Assembly: GCA_017642425.1 (NCBI GenBank)
Contig: JAGCPB010000044.1
Coordinates: 1-64,000, forward strand
Direction: 5' to 3'
Source of the DNA: Bacteroidaceae bacterium
Lineage (GTDB): Bacteria > Bacteroidota > Bacteroidia > Bacteroidales > Bacteroidaceae
DNA length: 64,000 nucleotides
Shown here: piece after piece, positions 37,832-47,857 of the stretch
How positions within the stretch are numbered: position 1 is the stretch's first letter
Layout of the letters: each line of letters opens with the position of its first letter
Made by a program: the position numbers and the translations under genes
Notes under the pieces: model-generated
The model's database searches: none
The model's input: the letters and a program-made list of their open reading frames with translations, nothing else
What the model was told of the DNA's origin: nothing

Positions 37832-38212
37832 ATGAGTAAGATTATTGAAGGACTGAAGTACAGTGATACCCATGAATGGGTAAAGGTAGAAGGTGACATC
37901 GCCGTCATTGGAGTAACGGATTTCGCTCAGAAAGAAATGGGTGAAATAACCTACGTAGACTGCCCCGATGTAGACGATGAAGTAGAGAAAGGCAGCGAGT
38001 TCGGAGCCCTGGAGAGCGTAAAAGCCGCCAGCGACCTGTTCAGCCCCGTAAGCGGAACGGTTACAGAGGTAAACGATGCAGTTGTTGATGACCCCAAACT
38101 GGTCAATGATGACGCCTTTGAGAACTGGATAATCAAGGTCCAGATGAGCGATGCATCGGAACTTGACGACCTGATGGACGCCGCCGCATACAAAGCATTT
38201 ATCAAGGAGTGA
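37832..38212 (+). CDS. gcvH: Glycine cleavage system H protein
   Basis: A 126-residue lipoyl carrier of normal length. The lipoylation site is Lys64 in EFGALESVKAASDL. The N-terminal YSDTHEWVKVEGDIAVIGVTD is the usual GcvH start. It shuttles the aminomethyl group between P, T and L proteins. It starts 5 bp after gcvT, and its stop overlaps the gcvPA ATG by one base. Confidence 0.97.
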   Translation: MSKIIEGLKYSDTHEWVKVEGDIAVIGVTDFAQKEMGEITYVDCPDVDDEVEKGSEFGALESVKAASDLFSPVSGTVTEVNDAVVDDPKLVNDDAFENWIIKVQMSDASELDDLMDAAAYKAFIKE

Positions 38213-39537
38213 TGGCAGGTTTCCAGTATTTCCCGCATACAGACAGTGATATTCGCGCCATGCTTGACCGCATTGGCGTGAATAGTTTAGATGACCTGTA
38301 TGCCGATGTCCCCCAGGACTGCCTCTACAAAGGCGAGTATGACCTGCCCGACGCAATGACCGAACAGCAGGTCCGCGACTTCTTTGAAGGCCTGGCCGCA
38401 AAGAATCCCAAGCTCAAGGTATTTGCCGGAGCCGGTGCCTATGACCACTATACCCCCGCAGTGATTCCCTACATCACCCAGCGCAGCGAGTTCATAACCG
38501 CCTATACTCCGTATCAGTGCGAGATATCGCAGGGCACGCTAAGGTATATATTCGAGTACCAGAGCATGATCTGCACCCTGACCGGAATGGACGTTAGCAA
38601 CGCCTCTATGTATGACGGCCCCACAGCCGCCGCCGAGTCCATGCGCATGATGGTGTCCCAGGCTAAGAAAAAGAACACCGTGCTGGTATCAAACACTCTC
38701 CTGCCCCAGGTAAGAGGCGTGATAGCCACATACGCCAAGTATGCCGGCATAACCATCAAGGAAATCGCCCAGGAGAACGGCCAGACCAGCAAGGCATCAC
38801 TCGAGACTCTGATAGCCCAAGGTGATGTAGCCGGCGCAATCGTTCCGTCAGTGAATCGCTTTGGAATAATAGAGGACCTGACCGGTATGGCCGATGCCCT
38901 GCATGCCGACAAGGCTCTGCTCACAGTCTACTGCGACCCGTCAGCTTTGGCCGTAGTCAAGACACCAGCTGAATGGGGTGCCGACGTAGCCGTAGGCGAT
39001 GGCCAGCCATTAGGTATTCCACTCTGTTACGGAGGCCCGTATGTAGGCTTTATGGCCTGCAAGCAGGATTACATGCGCAAGTTGCCCGGCCGTATAGTAG
39101 GCCAGACCACCGATAAGGAGGGACGCCGTGCATTCGTGCTTACACTGCAGGCCCGTGAGCAGCATATTCGCCGCGAGAAAGCCACTAGCAACATCTGCTC
39201 AAACGAGAGCCTGATGGCGCTTTGGGTCACGGTATATCTGTCACTGATGGGCCCCAAGGGAATGAAGCAGGTAAATGACCTGTGTTACCAGCGCGCCCAT
39301 TATCTGTATGACAAATTGATTTCAACCGGACAATTTGAGCCGGTATTCAAGGATGCCGTATTCCTGAAGGAATTCGTACTCAAATCAAAGGCTCCCGCCG
39401 CCCAGGTCCAGAAAAAACTGGCCGATGCAGGTTTCTTTGGCGCCCTTGAGACCGAGGACGGTTACGTGAGTTTCTGCGTCACCGAGAAGCGTTCTTACGC
39501 CGATATTGATGCACTTGTTGAATCCTTAAAGAAGTGA
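38212..39537 (+). CDS. gcvPA: Glycine dehydrogenase (decarboxylating) subunit 1
   Basis: A 441-residue protein of the two-subunit P-protein type: [20 protein letters not shown] at the start, then [35 protein letters not shown] and [13 protein letters not shown]. The PLP lysine is in the partner subunit. Start: ATG 38212 (a GTG one codon earlier is in frame). It forms the alpha part of the P protein that decarboxylates glycine. It overlaps gcvH and ends 4 bp before gcvPB. Confidence 0.95.
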   Translation: MAGFQYFPHTDSDIRAMLDRIGVNSLDDLYADVPQDCLYKGEYDLPDAMTEQQVRDFFEGLAAKNPKLKVFAGAGAYDHYTPAVIPYITQRSEFITAYTPYQCEISQGTLRYIFEYQSMICTLTGMDVSNASMYDGPTAAAESMRMMVSQAKKKNTVLVSNTLLPQVRGVIATYAKYAGITIKEIAQENGQTSKASLETLIAQGDVAGAIVPSVNRFGIIEDLTGMADALHADKALLTVYCDPSALAVVKTPAEWGADVAVGDGQPLGIPLCYGGPYVGFMACKQDYMRKLPGRIVGQTTDKEGRRAFVLTLQAREQHIRREKATSNICSNESLMALWVTVYLSLMGPKGMKQVNDLCYQRAHYLYDKLISTGQFEPVFKDAVFLKEFVLKSKAPAAQVQKKLADAGFFGALETEDGYVSFCVTEKRSYADIDALVESLKK

Positions 39538-39541
39538 CGCC

Positions 39542-40942
39542 ATGAAATACTACGACAAACTGATATTCGAGTTAAGCAAGCCGGACCGCACAGGTTATTC
39601 GCTGCCACAGGCTTGCAGCAAGTGCGCTGACACAAAGGCCATTCCGGCCGCACTGCTTAGGGATAAGGCTCCCGAGCTCCCAGAGGTAAGTGAGGTTGAT
39701 GTTGTGCGCCACTACACCAATCTGAGCCAGATGAATTTTGGCGTTGACACCGGATTCTATCCGCTTGGCAGCTGCACCATGAAGTACAACCCCAAGATAA
39801 ACGAGGAGATTGCAGCAATGCCTGCATTCGCAGGTATCCATCCGTTGCAGAAGGATGTTCCTGGCGTGGACGTAGTATATGAAGGTCTGGACCATGCGCT
39901 TGCTGCCATAACAGGAATGAAGCACTTTACCTTCAAGCCCTGCGCAGGAGCTCATGGTGAGCTTACCGGTCTTATGATAATCCGTGAGTACCACCTTTCA
40001 CGCGGTGACACAAAGCGTACCCGTATCATAGTACCAGACAGCGCCCACGGAACCAATCCCGCCAGTGCAGCAGTATGCGGTCTGGATGTGGTTGTGGTAA
40101 AGTCAAACGCCAATGGTCTGGTTGATGTAGAGGACCTTAAACCTCTGCTGGACGATACCATAGCCGGTATCATGATGACCAACCCCAACACTCTGGGACT
40201 CTTTGAGAAAGACATAAAGGAGATTGCGCAGCTGGTACATGCAGCAGGAGGTCTGCTCTATTATGACGGCGCAAATATGAACCCGCTCATCGGCACAGTA
40301 CGTCCGGGTGATATGGGATTTGACGTGATGCACCTTAACCTGCACAAGTCATTCTCTACTCCGCACGGAGGCGGAGGTCCCGGAAGCGGCCCTGTGGGAG
40401 TGTGTGAGAAACTTGTGCCTTTCCTGGGCGTTAACGTATCGGGATTCAACGGAAACTTTGGAGTTATGCTGCGTGCATACGCCTATCTGCTTATTCTGGG
40501 CCGTGAGAATGTGAAGCTGTGCGGCAAACTGGCTACACTTGGTGCAAACTACATCAAGGAGAGCCTCAAGGATTGCTACAAACTGCCGATACCTACCGTA
40601 TGCAAGCATGAGTTTGTGTTTGACGGACTCATCAATGACGGCGCACGCGACGGCAAGGAGGGTGCCGCGACCCTGGATGTGGCCAAGCGCCTGCTTGACT
40701 TCGGGTTCCATGCCCCTACCATCTATTTCCCGCTGCTGTTCCATCAGGCCATAATGATTGAGCCTACCGAGACGGAATCCAAAGAGACATTGGATGAGTT
40801 CATTGAGGTGATGCGCAAGATTGCCGCCGAGGCTGCACAGGATCCCGATATCCTGCACAGTGCACCGCACAACACACCCATTTCACGTCCCGATGAGACT
40901 ACCGCAGCGCGTAATCCTATCCTTAAATACTGGGACGCATGA
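39542..40942 (+). CDS. gcvPB: Glycine dehydrogenase (decarboxylating) subunit 2
   Basis: A 466-residue PLP subunit. Lys269 in [20 protein letters not shown] is the Schiff-base lysine. [19 protein letters not shown] and [13 protein letters not shown] are other P-protein motifs. With subunit 1 it oxidatively decarboxylates glycine and passes the aminomethyl group to lipoyl-GcvH. Its end overlaps the lpdA ATG (40939) by 4 bp. Confidence 0.96.
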   Translation: MKYYDKLIFELSKPDRTGYSLPQACSKCADTKAIPAALLRDKAPELPEVSEVDVVRHYTNLSQMNFGVDTGFYPLGSCTMKYNPKINEEIAAMPAFAGIHPLQKDVPGVDVVYEGLDHALAAITGMKHFTFKPCAGAHGELTGLMIIREYHLSRGDTKRTRIIVPDSAHGTNPASAAVCGLDVVVVKSNANGLVDVEDLKPLLDDTIAGIMMTNPNTLGLFEKDIKEIAQLVHAAGGLLYYDGANMNPLIGTVRPGDMGFDVMHLNLHKSFSTPHGGGGPGSGPVGVCEKLVPFLGVNVSGFNGNFGVMLRAYAYLLILGRENVKLCGKLATLGANYIKESLKDCYKLPIPTVCKHEFVFDGLINDGARDGKEGAATLDVAKRLLDFGFHAPTIYFPLLFHQAIMIEPTETESKETLDEFIEVMRKIAAEAAQDPDILHSAPHNTPISRPDETTAARNPILKYWDA

Positions 40943-42234
40943 AACTTCTGATAATAGGAGGAGGCCCCGGCGGCTATGAGACCGCAGTCGAGGCCGCAAA
41001 GAGAGGTTTGGAGGTAACCCTCATAACAGAAGGACCGCTGGGCGGCACCTGTCTGAATGAGGGTTGCATCCCCACCAAGACATTCTGCCATTATGCAGAG
41101 CTTATTGAGCAGAACCTCAAGGCTGGTTTGGACTGCAAACCCTCTTTTGCTGCAGCTGCAGAGCGTAAGCAGGCTGTCATTGAGCAGTTGCGCGGCGGCA
41201 TTGACATGCTGCTCAAGAACGTGCAGGTGGTACGCGGCAAGGCGCAGTTCAAGGACTCAAAGACCGTTATGTGTGAAGGTAAGGAGTATACTGCCGACAG
41301 GATTATCATTGCAACCGGATCGGTATCGGCATCACTGCCCATTCCGGGAGCGGATAGTTGCCTGACATCAAAGGAGACTCTTGACCTGACTGAGGTTCCG
41401 GAGAGCCTTTGCGTGATAGGCGGCGGTGTAATAGGACTGGAATTCGCATCCATTTTCCGGAGTTTCGGTACTGAGGTTACTGTGCTGGAGTATTGCCCCA
41501 ATATCCTGCCGCGCTTTGATGTGGACCTGGCCAAGCGACTGAAGCAGTCACTCTCCAAACGGGGAATCAATATTGAGGTGCAGGCGCAGGTGACCGCAAT
41601 TGACGGTAATACTGTCACTTATCTCAAGAAAGACAAGGAGTTCACCGTTCAGGCCGACAAGGTTCTGATGGCTGTTGGCCGCCGTCCCAACACTGACGGA
41701 TTGAACCTTGAAGCCGCAGGTATAGACTATACCCGTAAGAGCATTACTGTCAATGACCGTTTTGAGACATCGGTACCGGGCATATTCGCCGTAGGTGATG
41801 TGACCGGAGGCATAATGTTGGCCCATGCTGCAACATATCAGGGACTGCATGCTCTGAACCACATCTGCGGTCAACAGGACAGCATACGCTTTGACCTGAT
41901 ACCGGCAGCCGTATTCACCATGCCCGAGGTTGCTACAGTGGGACTTACCGAGGAGCAGTGCAAGGAGCAGGAACTGCAGGTACGCTGTCTCAAGTCTTTC
42001 TACCGCGCCAACGGCAAGGCTGTCTCTATGGATGAGACTGACGGCTACTGCAAACTGATTGTGGCTGGAGACGGCAGGGTTCTTGGTGCCCATATCATGG
42101 GAGCACACGCATCAGACCTTATACATGAGATTGCTGCAGCAATGAATCTGGACTGCAAACTTGAGCAGATGCAGTCTGTAATCCATGCCCATCCCACTTT
42201 AAGCGAAATTGTTCAGTCCGCTTTGCACAATTGA
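40939..42234 (+). CDS. lpdA: Dihydrolipoyl dehydrogenase (L protein)
   Basis: A 431-residue FAD flavoprotein. The FAD loop [14 protein letters not shown] is at 7-20, the redox disulfide Cys38/Cys43 is in [13 protein letters not shown], the NAD loop is [15 protein letters not shown], and [10 protein letters not shown] and AVGDVTGG are conserved. The C-terminal [10 protein letters not shown] contains the catalytic His-Glu pair. It is about 30 residues shorter than many E3 proteins but with all motifs. As last gene of the gcv operon it reoxidises dihydrolipoyl-GcvH with NAD+. It may also serve 2-oxoacid dehydrogenases. Confidence 0.94.
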   Translation: MKLLIIGGGPGGYETAVEAAKRGLEVTLITEGPLGGTCLNEGCIPTKTFCHYAELIEQNLKAGLDCKPSFAAAAERKQAVIEQLRGGIDMLLKNVQVVRGKAQFKDSKTVMCEGKEYTADRIIIATGSVSASLPIPGADSCLTSKETLDLTEVPESLCVIGGGVIGLEFASIFRSFGTEVTVLEYCPNILPRFDVDLAKRLKQSLSKRGINIEVQAQVTAIDGNTVTYLKKDKEFTVQADKVLMAVGRRPNTDGLNLEAAGIDYTRKSITVNDRFETSVPGIFAVGDVTGGIMLAHAATYQGLHALNHICGQQDSIRFDLIPAAVFTMPEVATVGLTEEQCKEQELQVRCLKSFYRANGKAVSMDETDGYCKLIVAGDGRVLGAHIMGAHASDLIHEIAAAMNLDCKLEQMQSVIHAHPTLSEIVQSALHN

Positions 42235-42305
42235 CATTTTTCAACCCAGAACTTCACAAATCACAAAAAAAAGTGGCCCAAATAGTACATTTAACAAATT
42301 TTTAA

Positions 42306-42313
42306 TATATTTG
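42306..42313 (+). promoter_or_regulatory. Candidate -7 box before the 1389-residue surface protein
   Basis: TATATTTG matches TAnnTTTG. I see no clear TTTG at the correct upstream distance. The leader of about 100 bases (to 42422) is AT-rich, with no recognisable riboswitch. Confidence 0.4.
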
Positions 42314-42422
42314 CGATTAGCATTTTACCTAATTACTAAAAATAAGGACACAATAAAAAGGACTGGTTTTTACTGGCCACTGATTGAATTATATTTATTA
42401 ACCTATTAAATAACAGTTTTTT

Positions 42423-45400
42423 ATGAGGAAAATCTACTTGTTATTTGCGGGAGCGTTGCTAGCTACATTGCCGGCACTGTCCCAGCCTACACGTACGCCT
42501 TATGATGCAAAAATCATTTTCCATCAGAATTTTGAGGCAACAGAAGGCTTGACCGATGAGGAATCTTATATCGAATGGAGCCGTACTCCTATCGATACTA
42601 TCCGTGAATTGGAGTATTACTCCAGGATTGGAACCAGCAGCCTAAGCTCCGGAACTGACATCTATGACGGTTCTACCGATTGGGAAATCTTTGCTGTAAG
42701 AACAGACTCCGCCAGTTCCGAGTGGACCGATGTTAAGCCCGGCGACGGTATAGTCATGTTCAACGGCGTGGAGACCACATCCAGTGCTTCAGAAAAAGCC
42801 AACAAGGTTTACCAGTTTGACGAATACAAGATCAAGAATGATAAAGGAATAGACGCAAACCGTATAGCTGCATTCGAGGCTTACGGTGAGGATGGCGGAA
42901 AATCATTCTTCCAGTACACCACTGGTGATATCTCTAAAGCCCGCACAGCCGGTGAGATATCATCCAGCCACTATTCTTCAGACACACGTAGTACCAAGAA
43001 ATACCGTCGTGACCTGTATGTGCGCGGTCTGGATATTGAGGATGAGTCATCCTATCGTCTTACATTCTTTATCAAGACCAAGAAGCTCAACTCTTGGGAG
43101 CCCTTGTTCTATGCCGATGTGATGCGTGGTTACCATCATCAGCGTGCAGCCTTCTCAATGGGTTACAAGAGCGGCAAGGAATTCATTCTTGAGAATCCTT
43201 CATTCACAGACGGACAGTGGCAGAAGATTACTCTGATGACCTACTATCTTAACGCCCATGAAGCCGATGGATACGTAATTTACAAAGGTGACTATAGTTG
43301 GTCAGATGACTGGACATGGCATCCGTCCCAGGACCTGTGGCCCGCCGGAAAGACTCTTAATGATGGCGACAACCTTAATTACATCAAGCAGCCAGACAAG
43401 TTCTTCCTGCGTTTCTCATTCGCTACCGACAGTATAGAGTATTCACTTGACAACATTGCCCTGACCAAGTCATGGATTGCCGGATGTGAGTATTATAAGG
43501 ACAAACTGCGTGTTGACTTTGGTTATGATACCAACCTTAAGGATCTGGCTAAGGCAGCCAAAGCAAAGACGAATATCGCAGCCGTAGAGATTCCCGATGA
43601 GGATGGAAAATATTTTGAGGTATGGTGCCTTAAGAAAGGCTGTGATCCTGATGACCCGAATTCATGGGAGGACATGCCTATCCGTTCTGCCGAATACCAC
43701 GATGACGGCTACATGTACATGTTTACTGACTTCTATACAGTAGGTGGTGAGGAATATCCTTTCGAGTTTGAGGACTATGACCAGGTGCTGGTTACATTCC
43801 ATAATCCCCAGGACAATCCAGAGATGACCCTTAAATATACCGGATCCCTCTATCCTAAGGCTCTTGACACAGAATGGGTAGAAGCAGGTAAGATAGTTCC
43901 TGATTTCTATAATGAGATTGCCACTCCTAACCCCTATGTCTTCAATGGCATACACTCAATGAGTGTGCTTCCTCCCGTATTGCAGGAAATTCCTTATGAG
44001 GACGGTTCATTCGGTCTTGACCCTGTTGACCAGTTTGAATTCAAATTCTCACGTAAGGTTCTGCTTGACGATGCTGGTGAGGCTTCAACAAAGGTTATTG
44101 CATACGTAGGCAATAATGTTTGGATTCCTTCTTACAAGGATGGTGATGAGAAGACCCTTGTCATAACCAAGCCTAACAATCTTCCTGCCCTGAAGGGTGA
44201 CGTTGAGATTCACATCATCCAGATTATGGGTGTTGGTCCTACCGAGGAAGGCGAAGAGGTCCTTCTGCATTATCACTTCGGTGAATTCAGCAAGACTGTT
44301 TCAGCTACCCAGATTAACTCTGACTGGAGAAGTGAAGCACCCACTGTATTAGAAGGCTATAATCCTGCCAGTACCTATGTTTATGACGCAGCTTCCTCTT
44401 TCAGGAAAGGAAGCAACTCATCTTCCAAAAAAGCCAAGAGCCGTGTACATGCTATGGGGGCAAGCTATCCTGACAACTGCGGTTATCAGCTTACAACCCA
44501 GTCTTCATCAACAGGTGAAGGAAAGACTGCCAACGTATATACTATAGTTCATTTTGACAAGGCCGAAGATTGCATCATACAGTTCAAGGCTACAGGATGG
44601 TCCTATAGCAGCAATAAACTGCCAGGCATACCGGGTTACCTGTATTTCTATCCGAAACCTGACGGGGAACTTGCAGATGGCAATGAAAATGGTTTTGCAA
44701 TATTGGAAGCATGCCAAAAGACTGAGATAGGAACATTTACACCTACCACATTCGTAAACAAGGGTGACATCGAAGACAAGGATACAGGAGAATGGCCTTC
44801 TGATGTTGAGACCTTCAAATTCAATTTCACTGTTCCCGAGGCCGGTGATTATGTATTTGAATGGGTTGCAAAGAATGGCAATAAGGATGGTTATCTCATG
44901 AGTAACTACTCTATCAGCAGCGCAAATGCCGGTGACCTGTCAACCATGTATGTAAAGAGCATTAACGACATCTATGACAAGGCTGTTGAAAAGAAGGCAG
45001 AGGTTGACAATGCAACCCGTGACTATAAGGGTGACCTGTACAATTCATTCGCTTCATTGATTGCCACCTTCAAGGAGAATGCATTCAAGGAGACTGCTCC
45101 CAGCGCATACAACAACAACGTTACCATAATGAGCAATGCAATCAGTGAAATGCAAGCCCGTATGGATACCGTTGACCTGTACTATGCTACAGAGGCAAAT
45201 GCAAAGGCTAAACTAGACGGAATCAATGGTGACAGTGTGAATCTGACCTCTTACAAGGCTCTTGATCAGCACATCAAGGCTAACGCAGGTCTGGTTTGCT
45301 CTACAAAGCAGACATCAGAACTCACTGCACAGATCAATGCATATGAGTCCGAGATGCAGGCTATCGATGACCGTCTGGCTCTTATGGACAAGTTCGCTGA

Positions 45401-46592
45401 CGCAATCAAGGAGACCAAGGCCTTGATTGATGACAAGGATGCCCGCAACAACTATGAGGAGTACGCTTTAATGGTTCGTGCATATAACAGTTCTGTCACA
45501 TATGACGTAATAACACCTGATGATGATGCTATGAACGCCCAGTTCAACTTGCTGGCAGGTGCTAAAAAGGCATACGTATTCAGATATGACGCCTATGTTG
45601 CCAAGACCAGACAAATTAAGGAACTGTTTGCTCTTGCTGACACTCTTGGTTATGACTTTGCCGGACTTGAAGGCGGTAAAGACGGTGTTAAGGCAGCAAT
45701 TGATGCCTTGGATGATGAAGACGCCCAGTTAAGCACTGTCCTGCGTCAGGCTGCAATACTCCAGATCAACAGGATTTACGCTGCAAACAATCCCTCACAA
45801 CTGCAGAAACTGGCCGGTCTGAATGTTAGCGCCCTTATACCTAACTACTATCTGCGCAATGATGTCCAGATTGACCGCGACCTTAAGCAGCGCAGCAACG
45901 GCACATGGTATATCAACAGAAAAGCCAATACCGATATCATTCCGGGTTGGACTCTTACTCCCAACTCAAGCAGCGGTTACTGGTATTTCACCACAGCTAA
46001 GGTTGACGATCCGTATGAAACTGCCGCCTACACTGATTGGGAAGCCGATGGACATATATTCATAGGTGGTCTCCGAAGCGCTACCAGCACAAAGGGTGTC
46101 ATTAACACTGATGTCGTTGGTCTGCCTCAGGGCTACTACGGAGTTGGTCTGTATTGCTACAACAATACTTCAGACCTCTATTACGAATTCAAGTCAGAGG
46201 CTGACACCGTATATACAGATAAGGTAATCAACCTGAACGGTGGAAAGAACACAGTCTTCAAGGAGATTGTTCTGGATTCTGTATACGTTAACGGCACACT
46301 GTATTACAAGATTGACCAGAAGTCAAGTTCATCAGGTGAGTTTGACATGAGAAGTGCAGTGCTCCGTCTCACAGCTCCTGATTCAGAGTTCAGCTATGAC
46401 GGTGTTGTAACAACACAGGAGGCTGAGTTGACCCAGCTCATTACAATAGTTGACGCTCCGGTACAGAAGGCTGGTGTCCAGTATTACAACCTGGGTGGTA
46501 TGCAGGTAGACGCTCCCAAGTCTGGTGAGATACTTATCCGCAAAACCGTACAGGGCGGCAAGGTTGTTGTTGACAAGGTTCTTATAAAGTAA
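42423..46592 (+). CDS. Large exported surface protein with CTD-like tail
   Basis: A 1389-residue protein with signal peptide (MRKIYLLFAGALLATLPALS). The N-terminal 350 residues resemble a jelly-roll/concanavalin-like region (KIIFHQNFEATEG, then SYRLTFFIKTKKLN). Ig-like beta segments follow. About 850-1130 is helical, with FIVAR-like repeats (NAKAKLDGINGDSVNLTSYK), and another beta module comes near 1190-1350. The C-terminus (YYNLGGMQVDAPKSGEILIR) is the same kind of type IX-like tail as in the two BspA-type proteins. I cannot assign it to a named family. It stands alone between terminator and promoter elements. Confidence 0.75.
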   Translation: MRKIYLLFAGALLATLPALSQPTRTPYDAKIIFHQNFEATEGLTDEESYIEWSRTPIDTIRELEYYSRIGTSSLSSGTDIYDGSTDWEIFAVRTDSASSEWTDVKPGDGIVMFNGVETTSSASEKANKVYQFDEYKIKNDKGIDANRIAAFEAYGEDGGKSFFQYTTGDISKARTAGEISSSHYSSDTRSTKKYRRDLYVRGLDIEDESSYRLTFFIKTKKLNSWEPLFYADVMRGYHHQRAAFSMGYKSGKEFILENPSFTDGQWQKITLMTYYLNAHEADGYVIYKGDYSWSDDWTWHPSQDLWPAGKTLNDGDNLNYIKQPDKFFLRFSFATDSIEYSLDNIALTKSWIAGCEYYKDKLRVDFGYDTNLKDLAKAAKAKTNIAAVEIPDEDGKYFEVWCLKKGCDPDDPNSWEDMPIRSAEYHDDGYMYMFTDFYTVGGEEYPFEFEDYDQVLVTFHNPQDNPEMTLKYTGSLYPKALDTEWVEAGKIVPDFYNEIATPNPYVFNGIHSMSVLPPVLQEIPYEDGSFGLDPVDQFEFKFSRKVLLDDAGEASTKVIAYVGNNVWIPSYKDGDEKTLVITKPNNLPALKGDVEIHIIQIMGVGPTEEGEEVLLHYHFGEFSKTVSATQINSDWRSEAPTVLEGYNPASTYVYDAASSFRKGSNSSSKKAKSRVHAMGASYPDNCGYQLTTQSSSTGEGKTANVYTIVHFDKAEDCIIQFKATGWSYSSNKLPGIPGYLYFYPKPDGELADGNENGFAILEACQKTEIGTFTPTTFVNKGDIEDKDTGEWPSDVETFKFNFTVPEAGDYVFEWVAKNGNKDGYLMSNYSISSANAGDLSTMYVKSINDIYDKAVEKKAEVDNATRDYKGDLYNSFASLIATFKENAFKETAPSAYNNNVTIMSNAISEMQARMDTVDLYYATEANAKAKLDGINGDSVNLTSYKALDQHIKANAGLVCSTKQTSELTAQINAYESEMQAIDDRLALMDKFADAIKETKALIDDKDARNNYEEYALMVRAYNSSVTYDVITPDDDAMNAQFNLLAGAKKAYVFRYDAYVAKTRQIKELFALADTLGYDFAGLEGGKDGVKAAIDALDDEDAQLSTVLRQAAILQINRIYAANNPSQLQKLAGLNVSALIPNYYLRNDVQIDRDLKQRSNGTWYINRKANTDIIPGWTLTPNSSSGYWYFTTAKVDDPYETAAYTDWEADGHIFIGGLRSATSTKGVINTDVVGLPQGYYGVGLYCYNNTSDLYYEFKSEADTVYTDKVINLNGGKNTVFKEIVLDSVYVNGTLYYKIDQKSSSSGEFDMRSAVLRLTAPDSEFSYDGVVTTQEAELTQLITIVDAPVQKAGVQYYNLGGMQVDAPKSGEILIRKTVQGGKVVVDKVLIK

Positions 46593-46617
46593 CCTGCACA
46601 TATAACAATCCATTTAT

Positions 46618-46657
46618 AAGAAAGCCTTGCGGGGAACAAACCCCGCAAGGCTTTCTT
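46618..46657 (+). terminator. Strong intrinsic terminator
   Basis: Perfect 17-bp stem AAGAAAGCCTTGCGGGG / CCCCGCAAGGCTTTCTT with a 6-base loop (AACAAA). Confidence 0.9.
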
Positions 46658-46956
46658 GCTTTATGTATACCACAAAAAAATAAATGGCAGCCAACCTTAC
46701 AAGACTGCCATCTATCCGGGGTCCATGCATCTGTGAGTTATGAAAAGGAAAGAACTCAAGATACACTTACGGACACCTTTTCATTCCAACATTGCCTTTA
46801 CAATCCGGGATATCGTCACGACAGCCCAGAATTGCATGGCAAATATCGGCATATCATTTGGTACGTAATATCTCAAATGCAACAATAAACTTGTCAATTT
46901 TGAAACAACTATATATTATTCCAATTATATTTGTTGTCTGATCAGAAACCGAGAGT
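46658..46956 (+). other. Intergenic region with a small inverted repeat and -7 box
   Basis: ATGGCAG (46684-46690) pairs with CTGCCAT (46705-46711). TATATTTG (46926-46933) is a -7 match 23 bp before the regulator ATG. A 42-codon frame from 46740 exists, but nothing supports it. No RNA gene is seen. Confidence 0.45.
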
Positions 46957-47856
46957 ATGAGAAGATACAGTATCAAGGAGATTGCAAACTATCCCATTGG
47001 AGGGCAATCGGTCAGTTATAAGGACCAAATTGCGGTACTTGATGCACACTTTGCCGACAGGGATAAGCCAAATGAACTATTCAGCATAGATGCATTTGCC
47101 ATTGGCTATACCATTCAGGGATTTGCCAGATACGAATTCAACAACATCGAGTACAGGCTGGAACGGGGAGACCTGTTCATACTGGCACCTACCCACACCT
47201 GCCGTATTATTGAATGCGGACAGGATTACAAATTGCGTATGTTGCTGATTGATCCCGTCGGTTACAATCTCTCTGTTCACCTTAATTATCTTGTCAAATC
47301 TGAAAGATGGACCCAGACCTATTTCAATCCCACCATGAAATTGGATGAAGAGGAGATTCAGTTGATGAAGGAGTGCACTGACCGGATTATTGATCAGATC
47401 AAACGTAAGGATTGTCCCAACCAGATTGCACTGATAAGGCTTGCCACCACCTGGCATCACGTAGAGCTTGACAACATAATGCAAAAGCGCCAGAATGACA
47501 CTACCGATAACAGCAAACCTCTTACACGCATTCAGACCCTTGCCCGCCAGTTATACAGGCTGATTGTGAACAATTACCGCAAAGAGCATCAGGTTAGTTT
47601 CTACTCAGAGCAGATGTGCCTTACGCCCCAATATCTTAATCAGATAACCAACAAGGTATTCGGAGAGACATTGAGCGATATCATTTCAAACCTGCTCTTC
47701 TCTACCGCACGTGCCATGATACTCTCATCCGAGATGAGTTTACAGGAGATAGCTGATGAGCTATACTTTCCGGATCAGGCGTCATTCAGCAAGTTCATAA
47801 AGAAAAAAGCAGGAGTAAGCCCCAACGCCTTACGCAAGAAGAATCCCCACCTGTAG
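46957..47856 (+). CDS. AraC-family transcriptional regulator
   Basis: A 299-residue protein with a cupin-like N-terminal sensing domain (about 30-110, FARYEFNNIEYRLERGDLFIL). The C-terminal double helix-turn-helix of AraC is at about 190-297 (EQMCLTPQYLNQITNKVFGE; SLQEIADELYFPDQASFSKF). PGFP-type effector residues are not recognisable, so the ligand is unknown. It is convergent with the barrel gene (stops one base apart, no terminator between). Its target could be that gene or the upstream surface protein. Confidence 0.92.
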   Translation: MRRYSIKEIANYPIGGQSVSYKDQIAVLDAHFADRDKPNELFSIDAFAIGYTIQGFARYEFNNIEYRLERGDLFILAPTHTCRIIECGQDYKLRMLLIDPVGYNLSVHLNYLVKSERWTQTYFNPTMKLDEEEIQLMKECTDRIIDQIKRKDCPNQIALIRLATTWHHVELDNIMQKRQNDTTDNSKPLTRIQTLARQLYRLIVNNYRKEHQVSFYSEQMCLTPQYLNQITNKVFGETLSDIISNLLFSTARAMILSSEMSLQEIADELYFPDQASFSKFIKKKAGVSPNALRKKNPHL

Positions 47857-47857
47857 A

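Noticed and set aside
38514..38924. Long antisense frames within gcvPA and the other gcv genes
   Set aside because: Common in GC-biased codon-rich genes. No motif, and the sense products are complete known enzymes.
42235..42422. Possible riboswitch in the leader of the 1389-residue protein
   Set aside because: No known aptamer motif. The stretch is AT-rich with no stable conserved stems.
46740..46868. A 42-codon frame (MKRKELKIHLRTPFHSN...) in the gap before the AraC gene
   Set aside because: No promoter or ribosome site, no family resemblance, and a length easily reached by chance.
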